A DNA stretch of 64,000 nt, from positions 62,001 to 126,000 of the forward strand of contig JAURVB010001844.1 in assembly GCA_033002965.1 (NCBI GenBank). The letters run 5' to 3'. The stretch is from Piper betle. Its lineage: Eukaryota; Streptophyta; Magnoliopsida; Piperales; Piperaceae. The position numbers and the translations under genes were made by a program. The notes under the pieces are model-generated. The model did no database searches. It saw only the letters and a list, made by a program, of their open reading frames with translations, and was not told the DNA's origin. Positions 13,074 to 25,459 of the stretch are shown piece after piece; the stretch's first letter is position 1; the number at the start of each line of letters is the position of its first letter.

Positions 13074-13085
13074 ATGTGTGTGTGT

Positions 13086-13163
<78 letters not shown>
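13074..13163. repeat. Compound microsatellite (TG)n(TC)n(TA)n
   Basis: Three different dinucleotide tracts abut directly: TG (about 13075-13089), TC (about 13089-13131) and TA (about 13132-13163). The tract lies just left of the retroelement nest. Confidence 0.95.
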
Positions 13164-13167
<4 letters not shown>

Positions 13168-13280
13168 AGCACAAAATTATGGCACACATATGACTTTTTG
13201 CACAAACTCGAAAAAAATGAAAATGGGGGTGCTACCTCGCTCGTTGCGGGCTTGTGCAATGCAAGTGTTAAAGTTTGAGG

Positions 13281-13572
13281 TTACAACAAGGCTCACTTGT
13301 CACTAAAAGATATCACAATTAAATTAATTACTATGTACGGAATTTACATAGAAAAATAACATAAGTTCAACTTTTCATTAATAACTATTTTGAGGTACAA
13401 AAATTTTACAAAGAAACCCTCAATTACAAAGATCCTTCCTTCGCTCCACTTCAATATGAGGTAAATCAACATAAATCAACGATTCAACTTAGAACAAGGC
13501 CAAAAGGAACAAGGCAAAGCGAGTTTGTAACTTAAATAAGCCAACTAAACTGAGTCGGACAAGCATATGGAC
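13281..13572 (-). repeat. Smaller fragment of the split 3' LTR of element X
   Basis: It matches 29246-29520 closely, sharing for example gaggtacaaaa, aaagaaaccctcaattacaaag and aacttaaataagcca. It stops exactly at the tggac target-site duplication where element A begins. Confidence 0.85.
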
Positions 13573-14756
13573 TATAACACTCCAAATTCGGTTCACACTC
13601 GGGAACCGAACCAGAATGCTAATAGTCCCAGTTAGGTCGGCTAACCCGAACCCAACTCGTGTGGATCTACTCTAGGCCTCTTAAGATGAAAATATTAATC
13701 TCTATGCATGGATGAATGCACAGAACCCTAACATGCTACTATATAGATGACATGTCAACCAATTCATAAAACAAAATAATTTCGGTAAAATCAATAAAAA
13801 TTCCTAAAATAAAAAAAACAGTCTCCCCTAAAAGTGCAATTAGGGGCCACCCTATCAAAACAACATATACAAATACTTATATATATATATATATCACATA
13901 TTTCATTCACACAGAATTCTAAGCTATTGTATAAATTGTTTTGAATTTAGGTCTCGACCCGCATGTGCATTCTATTCACATTTCTCATCATATTTGGGTC
14001 TTGACCTATTTATTGTACATATTCAATTTCTTAATATATTTACCAAATAATGTATATTGATATGTCATCATTAGAAAATTTTCTACTGAAGCAGACATTA
14101 TATCACATCATTTCATCATATATCGCATTCTATCACATCATTCTCAATATAATGAAATCATAAATAAAATATTAAACATTCTATTGCTTGACATTTGTGT
14201 GTAAGAGATATCACTGCTCCATCCATACTGGCACATCCAACTCATGATCATCACCTACATGTATTATAAAAGAACATCTAAAATATAACTAATATCAAAT
14301 TGGTTATGAGAGATAACTCTCATATGAAGGAAAACATTCATGTACTTCACAAGAACTCTCCGAAGGGCACCTACTGAGGAGCCACTAGGCTGCAAACTCG
14401 GCAGCATCCCGAACTGACTAGTCTACTGATGCCTCTCTTGGCATTTTTTCATTTCTTACTTTCTGGTCCATCAGGACTAACAGTATATCCTAAGCCTTCT
14501 CCATTCCTCCATAATGCTCCTGGTCTTGAGCACAAACGCTGAGTACTCTCAGGTAGTCACCTTCAATACCCTTCGAACCACAAGTTCAAATTTTCGTTGT
14601 ACATAATAGTACCCTTAAACCTCTAGGTGTGAGGAACTCAAATGCTGAGTTGTCAGGATCCTTCGGGAATGGAACAACCCGCTTTGTCTGGCGCGTGCAC
14701 TCCCTCATGGTACGTGCAAGTTAGTTTTCCCATTTCTCGTCTCACTAAAATGTGAT

Positions 14757-14761
<5 letters not shown>

Positions 14762-14795
<34 letters not shown>
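14762..14795. repeat. (TA)n microsatellite in LTR A
   Basis: A TA run at the position homologous to the TATA region of B and C, in reverse orientation. Flanking words (ctcgtctcacta on one side, aggcccgaaggcaa on the other) match those around 23183-23221 on the opposite strand. Confidence 0.85.
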
Positions 14796-14798
<3 letters not shown>

Positions 14799-16038
14799 GC
14801 ATGTGAAGGGATTTATATAATAGGCCCGAAGGCAATTTGTGGTGGATTTTATTTTCAAAAACATACTTGAGGGATCTCATCTTCGAAGGTTATTAATCCG
14901 AAAAATTGATTGATTAAGTGGCCCGAGTTAAGTGGGATCCAATAAAACATCACTTAACCTGTCCTACAGTAATAATAAATCACATTAGAATAGGACAACA
15001 AATCAGAGGCGAGCGGTGAGTCCTAAACGAACTCGGTAGAAGCTCCGAACATGTTCTCGCGCCTATGCAGCGAGCTCCTATTTCGTACTTACACATTAAA
15101 ACAAAATACTAATGCCCATTCTAATCATGTGATGCATGAATGCAATGAAGAACTATATAAAATCACAGTCAATCAAACAAGAACATAATACAAATATATG
15201 CAATCAAATAATACATGTGGTTACTAACATAACATGAGTACTCATAATAACTTATCCCTTATTACATCTTTCTCACATACCAACCTGAAACTGATGCATG
15301 TATACTAAATCTAAGTGCATATACTCATCATCACTTCATATGAAACATGCAATATTAATTACATTAAAATCTCAACCTACGACATCCAATTCACACAATT
15401 ACAAACAACTCAAAAATCCTACAATAACTAACTCACATATTCACCCTAATTGGAATTTAACTGTTACTACTATTATACGACCATCCTCACAACATGAAAA
15501 TTTAATCTTTAATACTTATCAATATGACTCCATTAACGTTTAATTTCAAATCTAGTATTTCTAGTTACACCTCGGTCATTGCATTCTTAGTCAACTATAA
15601 CATTAATATAATTCACTTTCAAATTGCATGTATAACTTTATCAATGCTATTCATGAAAACATTCTTATTTAAAATAACTCACATCTAATCATGATATTCT
15701 ATTATTAATCAAGTCACATAGTTTATAAAATTAATACCTAATTTCACATTTCCCCTTAATTCTCTGTAATATAGAATTTTCATCAATCAATTATCATAAT
15801 TAATCAAGTCACTGTATCGATAGAATTTTTCTCTAACAAAAAATATCTTGAACTAAATAGTAATGTTGTTACACTAGCCTCCCAACCTAGTACTTCTGAC
15901 TCTTGGGCTAGTCCAATCATGTCCTTATCATTTATATCTTCTAAACCTTGAGCCACCTCTAAGGATTTAAACATCATTTTATCCATAACAACCGAATTGG
16001 AAACATGGTCCCATAACCCACAAGTCCCAACATTGAAA

Positions 16039-16054
16039 CTTGGCTCTGATGCCA
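16039..16054 (-). other. Retrotransposon primer binding site (tRNA-iMet type)
   Basis: Minus-strand TGGCATCAGAGCCAAG starts two bases after an LTR terminus ending TTACA. The canonical plant motif is TGGTATCAGAGC. This fixes the orientation of element D and shows the adjacent unit is a 5' LTR. Confidence 0.8.
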
Positions 16055-17656
16055 CATGTAATGACCCACCTATTCCGAGCCACGAGTCAAGTGTTACTAT
16101 ATAAAACTAAGTGTTTTATAAATTAATTTTCTGTTAATTTTCAACATTTTACATAAACTCATGACAGAAAATTCTTTTTAAATTGTACAAATTAATTTCA
16201 TACTCAAGGAATTAGTTAAAGTTCAAATTCTAAGTTGTGCCATGAAATAAAATATAATATAAGCTCGAAAAAATCTAAGCCTCATGAAACGAACCAAAAT
16301 CTCACTGCCATACAAACAACCTCGAAGTATAATAATATAAAAGAAAGAAATAATAGTCTAATAATAGTCCTCCAACTGTCCTGACTTTACCCATCCTTCC
16401 ACAATGCTCACACTTGCAGAAGCAACTCTGCGTTAGTGATAAAAACACTAAGTTATATAATTACAAGAAACAAGTCAATATATTCCATAACGTTGATAAT
16501 CATGAACCTATGCTGAGCTTCAATTATGCCAGGGGTGGCCACCCTATCCAGCTACAATCCCTTATATACGCACACATGCTATGTAGCCCACGGCCTGTAG
16601 TTACCGATATTTATCATTGCCTTACCCTCTCAGTATCACAAGTGTATAATGAGTCGTCTTGCTCCACTGCGCCCTGTCACCCCTTTCGACATAGAGCAGG
16701 TATTTTATCTTTCAAGTAATTTTAAAGGTGCGGCCCCGTGTCGAACTGATTTAATTCTTTGACCCAGGTTACGCTCGGCGCATAGTAGTAGAATATGGGC
16801 TCAGGCCGATCAGGGCTGCCAAAAAGGAATATACAATATTTAAGTAATTATACGGACCTGGAAATTCAGACGAAGGTACTATGATCGCAATGAGAATCCT
16901 AATCTGGGAGTCACAAATAGTTTATACATTAACACATATAATTCCTTAGTCTAATGCATGAAATGATATGATATGTAGCACTTAAACTAAGTACATAAAA
17001 AATAACAATAAAATATATCTCATAGCAATTAGCTAATCATTTGGTTAATTACTTATAAGTGAATAATGACAATTTAATATTTAATTAATTTACACAAACT
17101 AATTTATATGGTCACACCAAATCATTAATCATTATTTAATTTCAACAATTTAAGTCACAATTAAAATACTTAGAACTAAAATGCTTATAATGAGTTTTCT
17201 AAATAGGAAAAAAATAATGTATAATTACCTACTATATAAAACAACAACAAATCAAACTATATCTCCACAACCGAAATAAATTGATTCAATAACTGCAAAA
17301 ATTTGATAATAATTGTATACTAATCATAATAATCTTACAAGTTCCTAAGGTCACATTGATCGGCTATTATATTGCTAATCAAATTCTAAATAAACTTCCT
17401 AACCACTTTATTAATTAAATAAATATTTATTAACCCATTCCATTAAATTATTTAAAATAATTTATGTTATCATAATTTAAGGATTACATCTGTAAAATTA
17501 TTTTAAATTAATTGCTCATGAAATGTTTGAACTTTATTTATTTTAAGTAAGTTATTCCAGTCTAACACTTAAGGCTATCAAAATGTTAATAACTCATATT
17601 ACAAACCTTAATTGATCGATTATTAAAATACTCAACTTTAATTAATTAATAACTTG

Positions 17657-17700
17657 GAATAATAATAATAATAATAACAATAATAATAATAATAATAATA
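17657..17700. repeat. (AAT)n trinucleotide microsatellite
   Basis: An AAT repeat with one AAC interruption, inside element D. Confidence 0.85.
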
Positions 17701-19826
17701 AATATACATATATATATTGATTATATATATTGATTTGTTAAATTATAACGCAAATGTACGTGCTGAATCAAGTAATAAAAGTCATAAAAAGTATTGTCCC
17801 ACAAGGAATTATTACTAGAAATTTTCAGTTACTAGAACTAATTTAATTAATTATACTTAAATAGAATTCAAAGAGTGATTAAATTATTGTTTAAGACTAA
17901 ACTAATCTAAAATGCAATATTTAAATCAAATATTTACTTCAAGATGACAAACCTAGGATTTTCAATATTACCTAGTGCTCTATATGATTAAAGTTATAAC
18001 TTCTACCTATGAATTGCGCACTTGGATTATTAACCATGGGAATTAATTATTTATGACATCTCTTAGATTCACCATAAACTTATTGCTCACACCCAATTCG
18101 TATATCTTTATGAAATTGTGTATGCAAAATAATACTTTAAGTTCTGCTCTTAACAGTTACCCAAGACATATGAGTATATCTCTATCTCCTATCTGAATCA
18201 CCTAAAATAGATGAAACAATGTTATTTTATTCATTGACAAATTTAATTTTTCTATCTCTAAATAAGATCAAATCTCTAGATCAATCACTAGGTGATCAAG
18301 CTAATAATAACATTAATACATAAAATAAAATAGATAATCCAACATCACAATCACATAGATAAAAATTAACAACTTTTATTAATCCATACACTAAGTGTCA
18401 TTTAAAATCCTAGAAAAAATTTACTCCATAAAGTATTCGATTAAACACAAAAAATTCTTATGCAATATGAAAGACATCGTTGAATTATAAAGAAAAGTAA
18501 ATCAAAATAAAGAAAAACTATTTTGGAGAAATCATCTTCTTTTTTGATCCAACTTCTTCGTCTTCCTTCTTTCGTCTTTTGTGTCATCTCTTAGCCGTCT
18601 AATGTTGTTCTTCTCTTTAGATAAAACCCTAATTAAGTTTATAAGTAATCCACCGCTATATTTCAAGTGGGGTCCATCAGGATCTCCAAAAATACCGACT
18701 ACATTCGGTCATGTTTATCCACATGCCCATATCGTCTCCAAAGATTGTGTGATCCTCATCTTCAATGAGTCATGAGCGCCGTGATCTCAGTATTGCTACA
18801 GTACCCGAAACGTTGTTATTATAGCCTACAATGCTATAGTTCCAGAATTTACTTTTTCGCCTTATTTTGCCATGAATTCATTCCAGGTCGTCTGCTAACT
18901 CTTATACCTAGATAGAACAATATTAATTAGCATTTTTTACACCAAAATTATAATAATTTCTCACATTATTAATAATATCAAATAAACTTCTAAACTAATA
19001 AAATTGACATATAAACGACTTGAAACATGACAAAAATGCAATATAAAATACAAATAATAATAACTCTTTTCCAAAGTTATCATATATGCATATTTCTTCC
19101 TTGATTAATGAAAGATATTATCTCTAAATAATTTAATTTAGCTATAAATAGTCGTATAAATAATTTAAGATATGATTTACTAATTAATTAATCATAATAA
19201 TTAACATATACATATAGATCATGATTAAATCTAATATTTAATATCATACAACAACATAATAAATTAACAACAATACTAACTAATACTATTTGTAATTAAT
19301 TATCAAGAACAACTAAAGCAAAGAAATAAAACAATTGGCGCACAAAATCGTATAGCAAAATGTACGACGTCGTACAAAGAGAAACCTCCTATCTAAACCT
19401 ATCTTAAAAGAAATCATGTTTTTTCTTTAATTAATCAACTAACAAATAAAACAATTTTACCTCATTGCAAACAACCATTACAATTCGAAGGAAAATTTTT
19501 GGAACACCTATATATATGTTATATGTATGCATGTGACTTGATCTAAATTTACGCGAAAAGAAGAATGAAGCGAGAAGAAGTACTTTGTAAAGAGAAAACA
19601 ACACCAACACGAAGGAAAGAGATTGGGGTCGTGAAGACGGTCACTATGGTGGTAGACGGGAACGGCATATTTATAAGCGTATTTTTATATGAGTAGCATC
19701 CAACCCCCAATGCTGAAAATCTCCACAAAATCCTCCAATTTCCCAACCTTCCTATCCATATCCAAGATATAGACATGATTATCTCAACTATCCTTATACC
19801 TCCTTATTTCTAACAACACACTATAT

Positions 19827-19861
<35 letters not shown>

Positions 19862-21413
19862 AACTTTAGATAAAATAACCTATAAATTTTTGGGGTTTTA
19901 CATAAGTGGAGGGGTCTGGTCGTGTAAGGGATAGGGGGTGGTCGTGTAATGGTGGTCCAGTCGACGGTGAGGGTGGCGGTGGCTGACAACCGGCCGGCAG
20001 CTGTGCTAAAGGCTAGCGACAATGCATGCAAGCAGCAGTGCACAACCAGCCAGCGGCAGTGCTAAAGCCAAGCGACAATTCATGCAAGCGGTGTCCCTAT
20101 TTTTAGCATGGGTCGTTGTTCATGTTGTCGTACAAGCCGGGAAGGGTCAGGAAGGAGGGAAGAGGCTAGGGACAGTCGCCGGAGTTGGTGGCTGGCAGCG
20201 ACGCATGCAAGGTGGGCCGTAGTGGTTATCTGGGAGAGAAAATGGGGAGAAGAGGGTAGGGAGAGGAGGAAGGAAAGAGGAGGTAGGGGAAAGGCGGTGA
20301 TGGCACTGGCCGGCGATAGCATTAACAGGAAATGGTGTGGTTGGCGCTGAGGTCGCCAGCGGTCAGGTGGCACTGTTGAATAGAGGGAGAAGAATGGGGG
20401 AGATAAACAGAGTCAAGGTGGAGAAGAACCTAATAACCCACCCAAAACTAATGAATAACGCATCCTAATTTGGTAAACAACTTAAATCTAATTCTACGGT
20501 CTAATAAATAAAAAAATTCGGTAAACTAATGAATAACCCTCATAGTTCATAACATATGACCGACCTCGGTTCAGTATGTGTGTTTTGAAATTGACTTAAT
20601 TGAAAATAACGATCGAACCGATTCAGACTATAAAACCTTAAAGTCACAGGTTTTACATGGACTCAACTTGTAAAACCCGCGACTCGAGTCAGGGTTTTAT
20701 AGTCGTTAGTCGGTTGGTTTGACCGTAGTTTGAGTCGGTTCAGCTTTCAGAACACGTGTACGGGGCCGAGGCCGACCGTGCGCACGTGCTATGAGGGTTT
20801 ATGTATACCCAAGTATCGATGATAGCGTCACAAACGCATCAGCAGACTGAGTTATCAGCAGATATGAGAGTATACAGTTGATGATTTTATTTTATTTTTA
20901 TGTTGTGACCGTAGAATTAGTTTAGGCCGAATAACGCATTAGGACGCGTTAGATGGTATTAGGGTGGGTTATTAGTTATACAACATGTCATTTGGATGTT
21001 GTGATATTTTGTTTGAGTTTATGGGATTTTTCCCAATTTTTCTGGATTTTTTTAGGATTTATTCCGAGTTCGTTATCATTCTTGACTCGAGCCGGTGTCG
21101 AGTCAAGTCTTAATTACAACTTTGCCACCCTCTCTACTTCTCATCTTCCCAAACCAAACTGCGTTTTCACCGCCGCCACCACCACTGAGATTTTGCCACC
21201 GCCGTCTACGCCCCCTCGCTGCCGGTCGACGTCGCCCAGCCTGGTCGTGCTGTCGCCTTGCCGCCTCGACCATGCCCGGCCACCGTCCGGCCGTCGCAAC
21301 GCCGGAAATCGCCCTCGATTTCCTGCCGTTCCCGACACGATTCTGCCGCCGTCTGTGCCGGACCGCCGCCGCCATGACGTCGGAGCTTCTCCCTCGACCT
21401 CTCCTACCTTTCC

Positions 21414-23177
21414 TGTAAAACCCATGATTTAAGTCAGGGTTTTATATTCAGAACCGGTCGGTTCGACCGTTATTTTCGAGTTGAGTCAGTTTCAGAACAC
21501 GTGTACTGAGCCGACGCCGGTCTCTTGTATGAGCCATGAGGATCATGTGTACCCAAGTATATGATGATAACGTCATGAACACAACAGAAAAGAATGAGTT
21601 ATCAGAATATATGAGAGTATGCAGTTCATTTTTTTATTATGATATATAATGGATCGTAGAATTAGTTTTAGGCCGTTTATCGCGTTAGGATGCGTTACGG
21701 GCATTTTGGGTGGGTTGATAGTTCTAGAGCATATCATTAGGATGTTTGGTATTTGTTTGATTTTACGGGATTTTTCCCGATTTTTATGAATTTTTTTAGG
21801 ATTTAATACGACTTAGTTATTATACTTGACTCGAGTCGGAGACGAGTCAAGTAATATTTACAAGTTTGCCACGACACACACCCTCGACCTTTCCTTTCTT
21901 CTTTCCCAAACCCTCGCCGAGCGCCGCCACTGCGCATGCCGCCGCCGCTGCCGTGGACGCTCGCCCGGTCGCCGATCGTCGCCCCTAGCTCGGCCACGAC
22001 GTTGTCGTACCGCCCTGACCAGCCCTGGCCGCTGCCAGGCCGTCGTGACGCCGGAATCGCCGTGCCTAGCGCCGCGGCCAAGTTTCGGTCGCGTTGCCGA
22101 TTTTGCCGCCGGCGACTATCGCCGCCACGATCAGGGGGTCGCCTCAGCACCACTGACCGCCCAGTGACCTTCCCCGACCGCCGCTCAGATCAGCCGGATT
22201 CTTCTCCCATCACCACCGCTCTATTTTATGCTTTTTCCGGCGAGCCGCCGCCTCCATTGGCCGCGTCGACCCCATAGATGAGTCGGGCTGGCCGAGCCGG
22301 TTCCAAGGGTACCTAACACGACCACTTTCCGGCTAGTAGACGCCGCCGGCGATTGTCGCCGGAAAACCACCGGAAGCCGCCGAAAAATCGGAATTTCTGG
22401 AATTCGCTGGAATTCACCGGATCTTCCGCGGAGCTCACCCAGTTGGACTCGATCGAACGTCGGACGCCGAGGAGCGCCGAATTCGAGCTCCGAGACATGC
22501 GACGGAACCCCAGCCGTCGCCGATTGCCGATGATGTGAGGTATAATTACCTCCAATTTGATTATTTAAATTGATGATTATTAGTATAGCATGGTAGGACT
22601 GATTATTTATCATGATAATGCCTAATTACTGATGAAGTAATGATGGTATGATTTGAGGAATTGTAAATGAATAGTAAGTGAGCTAATGAGATAAAATGAG
22701 TTGGAGCATGATAAGTGATCATGATGTAATTTAGAGAAACATAATAAAATATAGTATGAATAATTTGAGTTAGGATTATTCTCTTTTATGATTATTTGAC
22801 TATGATGGATGATTATTATGCCGTGTGTGATATTCATTGATTTTGATGCATCATGTAGTTAGTGGGCGTTAGTATTTAGTTTTGATGTGTAGGTACGGAG
22901 TAGGAGCTCGCCGCCTAGGCGCGATGACACGCTGGGAGCTTCTACCAGGTCCGTTAGGACTTCTCTCTGATTTTATGATCTTTTCTATTGTATGTTTGAT
23001 TTATTGTCTGCAGGACAGGTTAAGTGGCGTTTTATCGGATCCCACTTAACTCGGGCCATTTAATCAAACATTTTTCGGATTAATAACCCCTCGAGGATGA
23101 GATCCCTCGAGGTTGATTTCGAAAACAAGATCCACCAAAAGTTACCTTCGGGCCTATTATATAACTCCCTACCCAAG

Positions 23178-23224
<47 letters not shown>

Positions 23225-24345
23225 TTCGCGTTTCTGTGAGACGAGAGATGGAGAAATCGACTGCACGTACCATGCAGAGGATGCCGTGACAGTCAAAGCG
23301 GGCTCTGGATTAGTGCCAGCAGACTGTTCCATTCCCGAGGGATCCTGACAACTCCGCGTTTGAGTTCCTCACACCCGGAGAACATGGAGGTTTACGGGTA
23401 CTGTTAAGTACAGCGCATGTCCGGACTTGTAGTTCAAAGGGTACTTAAGGCAACTGCCTGAGAGTACTCGGCCTTCGTGCTCAAGGCCAGGAGAAATATG
23501 GAGGTAAGGAGAGGGCTTAGGATAAAGTTTCATGAGAAGTACTGAAAAGAAGTGCCGAGAGCGGCACAGTACCAACAGCAGATCAGTAAGTTCGGGATGC
23601 TACCGGGTCTGCAGCCCAGTGGCTCCTCAGTAGTGCCCTTCAGAGTGTTCACGTGGAGTATATGATGTTTTCTTTCATATGAGAGTTTGCTCTCATAGCC
23701 AGCTTGTTATAGTTATTTTATTTTCCGGACCAGTAACACTTGTTACTGACGTGTTTTTATACTATATGTAGGTAATAATCACGAGTTGGAGGAGCCAGCT
23801 TGGACGGAGGAGCAATGAGGTCTTGTACACACACACATATTAGATTTCTGAATGTTTAATTTTGTGTTATTATGTTATTATATTGTGAATGACATGTTCA
23901 AATGCATGAGACATGATAGAATATGAAATGATCAGAGTAGCGCAGCAAAAGTATGATGGGTTAAAACCCAAAGTTCAGAGAATGATGAATATAATAGATT
24001 AGAAGTCTTCGTGAATGCTATTGTTGCTATGCGTATATATATTTGAATATATGATTTTGACAGGGTGGCCCCTAATTGCATTTTTTAGGGGAAATTCTGT
24101 CCATTTCGTTTTAGAATTTTTACTAATTTTGATTGTAATTGTGTTGGTGTGAAATTTTGGTTGCATGTCATCCATGTAGTATCATGTTAGGGTTTTATGC
24201 ATTTATCCATGCATGACAAGTCGTATCTACATCTTAAGACGCCGAGATTAGATCTGTATGAGTTAGGTTCGGGTTAGCCGACCTAACCGGGGCTGGTAAC
24301 ATGCCGGTTCGGTCCACGAGTGTGAACCGGATTTGGGGTGTTACA
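21414..24345 (+). mobile_element. Insertion B: complete 2932-bp solo LTR nested in C
   Basis: It begins TGTAAAACCCATGATTTAAG and ends ATTTGGGGTGTTACA, flanked by the 5-bp duplication tttcc (21409-21413 and 24346-24350). It is homologous to C and A along its whole length, including the word gacgagagatggag downstream of the promoter, the block atcccacttaactcgg, and a GC-rich section at 21870-22540. Its TATA position is occupied by a long (TA)n run (about 23183-23221). Being intact inside C, it is the younger insertion. Confidence 0.92.
23183..23221. repeat. (TA)n microsatellite at the TATA position of LTR B
   Basis: A perfect TA run lies between the conserved words cctacccaagcc and gttttcgcgtttctgtgagacg. 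In copy C the corresponding place is a simple TATAAATAG. Confidence 0.9.
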
Positions 24346-25450
24346 TTTCCCCCTGTTTAGCGCCGCCGTCGAGGCCGGCCGTGGGTCTGATCGGAGCGGC
24401 CGACTGCCCCGGCCGCACTCGACGCCGCCGTTGGTGGCCATCGCCGCCGCGGTTGCCCTCGTCGTCACCGCCATTGGGTTCAGCTCACCGAGGCGGTGCT
24501 AACCCCTACCTTCGATTGCCTCGCCGGAGCAGTCACCGGAAAACCACCGGAGCTGCCGGAAAACTGCCGGCATAGTCGCCGGAAAACCGCCGACTCACCT
24601 TCACCGCCTTCGTCCGTCGACACCGATTTCAGCGCCGATCGCGAGGTGGTTCTTCATTCTTTTTTTAAGAATTATTACAAGTTGTGGTCATGGTAGCATA
24701 TTAGGATTAATTTTATTAACTTCATGATTTTAGTTTAATTAATCGTGATTATGATAAACATGTGATGATTAGCGTAAATTGTGTTGTATGATGTGAATGC
24801 TTAGTAATGAAATTGTTAGTAAACCATTGAATAGTTAATTAAATGCTTGTTAACTAGTTAATTTATGAATTTGTATGAATTAGGTTTTGCATGCTAGCAT
24901 TAAGTTAAACATATTAAATTGATTAAACCATTGTCACCTAATTAGAATAGGTATGCTTTGAAATTGGAATTAAAAGTGCTAGGTAATGAGTAACATATGA
25001 AATGATAAAATTATTAACTTGCTTGACAATTAGAGATTTAGTGTGATTGTCGAGATGATTATCATGGTTGATTAGATGATTGTATGCATGTGGATATATT
25101 AGTTATATAGGTGCGCATCATATATGTATGGGCGTTAGTAAATAGTTATGTTCATGTAGGTTCGTTGCAGGAGCTCGCCGTCTAGGCACGAGACTGCGCT
25201 TGGAGCTTCTGACAGGTCCGTTAGGACACGCTTCTCAGGTTTTATCGCTCTATTCTATCGGTGATTTGATTTATTGATTGTAGGACGTGTCAGGTGGATG
25301 ATTTATTGGACCCCACCTAACACGGGTCACCTGGTCGATGTTTTTCGGAATTAATAACCCTCGAGGATGAGATCCCTCGAGTTTGTTTTCGAAAATAAGA
25401 TCCACCTCAAGTTGCCTTTGTGCCTATTATAATAAATCCCGACCCAGCCC

Positions 25451-25459
25451 TATAAATAG
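25451..25459 (+). promoter_or_regulatory. TATA box of solo LTR C
   Basis: TATAAATAG follows gacccagccc and precedes a conserved gagac(g/a)agag block. In copies B and A the same position holds an expanded TA microsatellite. Confidence 0.6.

Larger units (their letters stand above)
16039..19902 (-). mobile_element. Insertion D: 5' LTR with tRNA-Met primer binding site, truncated element
   Basis: On the minus strand an LTR-like unit begins TGTAAAACCCCAAAAATT at 19902 and ends GGGTCATTACA at 16057 (3846 bp). Two bases later comes TGGCATCAGAGCCAAG (16054 down to 16039), which is the initiator-Met tRNA primer binding site TGGTATCAGAGCC with one mismatch. About 240 bp of internal sequence follows (to about 15800). 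The rest of the internal region and the 3' LTR are missing. The sequence between 17700 and 18960 has a different texture and may be a further insertion whose ends I could not define. No polymerase domain is present. Confidence 0.7.
13573..20657 (-). mobile_element. Insertion A: LTR of the TGTAAAACC...GGTGTTA(C/T)A family, itself interrupted
   Basis: Flanked by the 5-bp duplication tggac (13568-13572 and 20658-20662). Read on the minus strand it starts TGTAAAACCTGTGAC at 20657 and ends at 13573 with GGAGTGTTATA (the expected terminal CA mutated to TA). It is the same family as B and C but in the opposite orientation: 13573-15800 matches the 3' two thirds of B, and 19908-20657 matches the 5' part of B. 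The roughly 4.1 kb between them is insertion D plus residual internal DNA. No gag-pol is present, so A is best read as a solo LTR carrying a later insertion. Confidence 0.85.

Noticed and set aside
20953..21432. Long open frames (107-159 codons) in the GC-rich part of LTR C
   Set aside because: Open in several phases and on both strands, and bounded by LTR termini rather than gene signals; explained by base composition.
13573..24345. A and B as the two LTRs of one giant retrotransposon
   Set aside because: They are in opposite orientation and each has its own exact 5-bp duplication.
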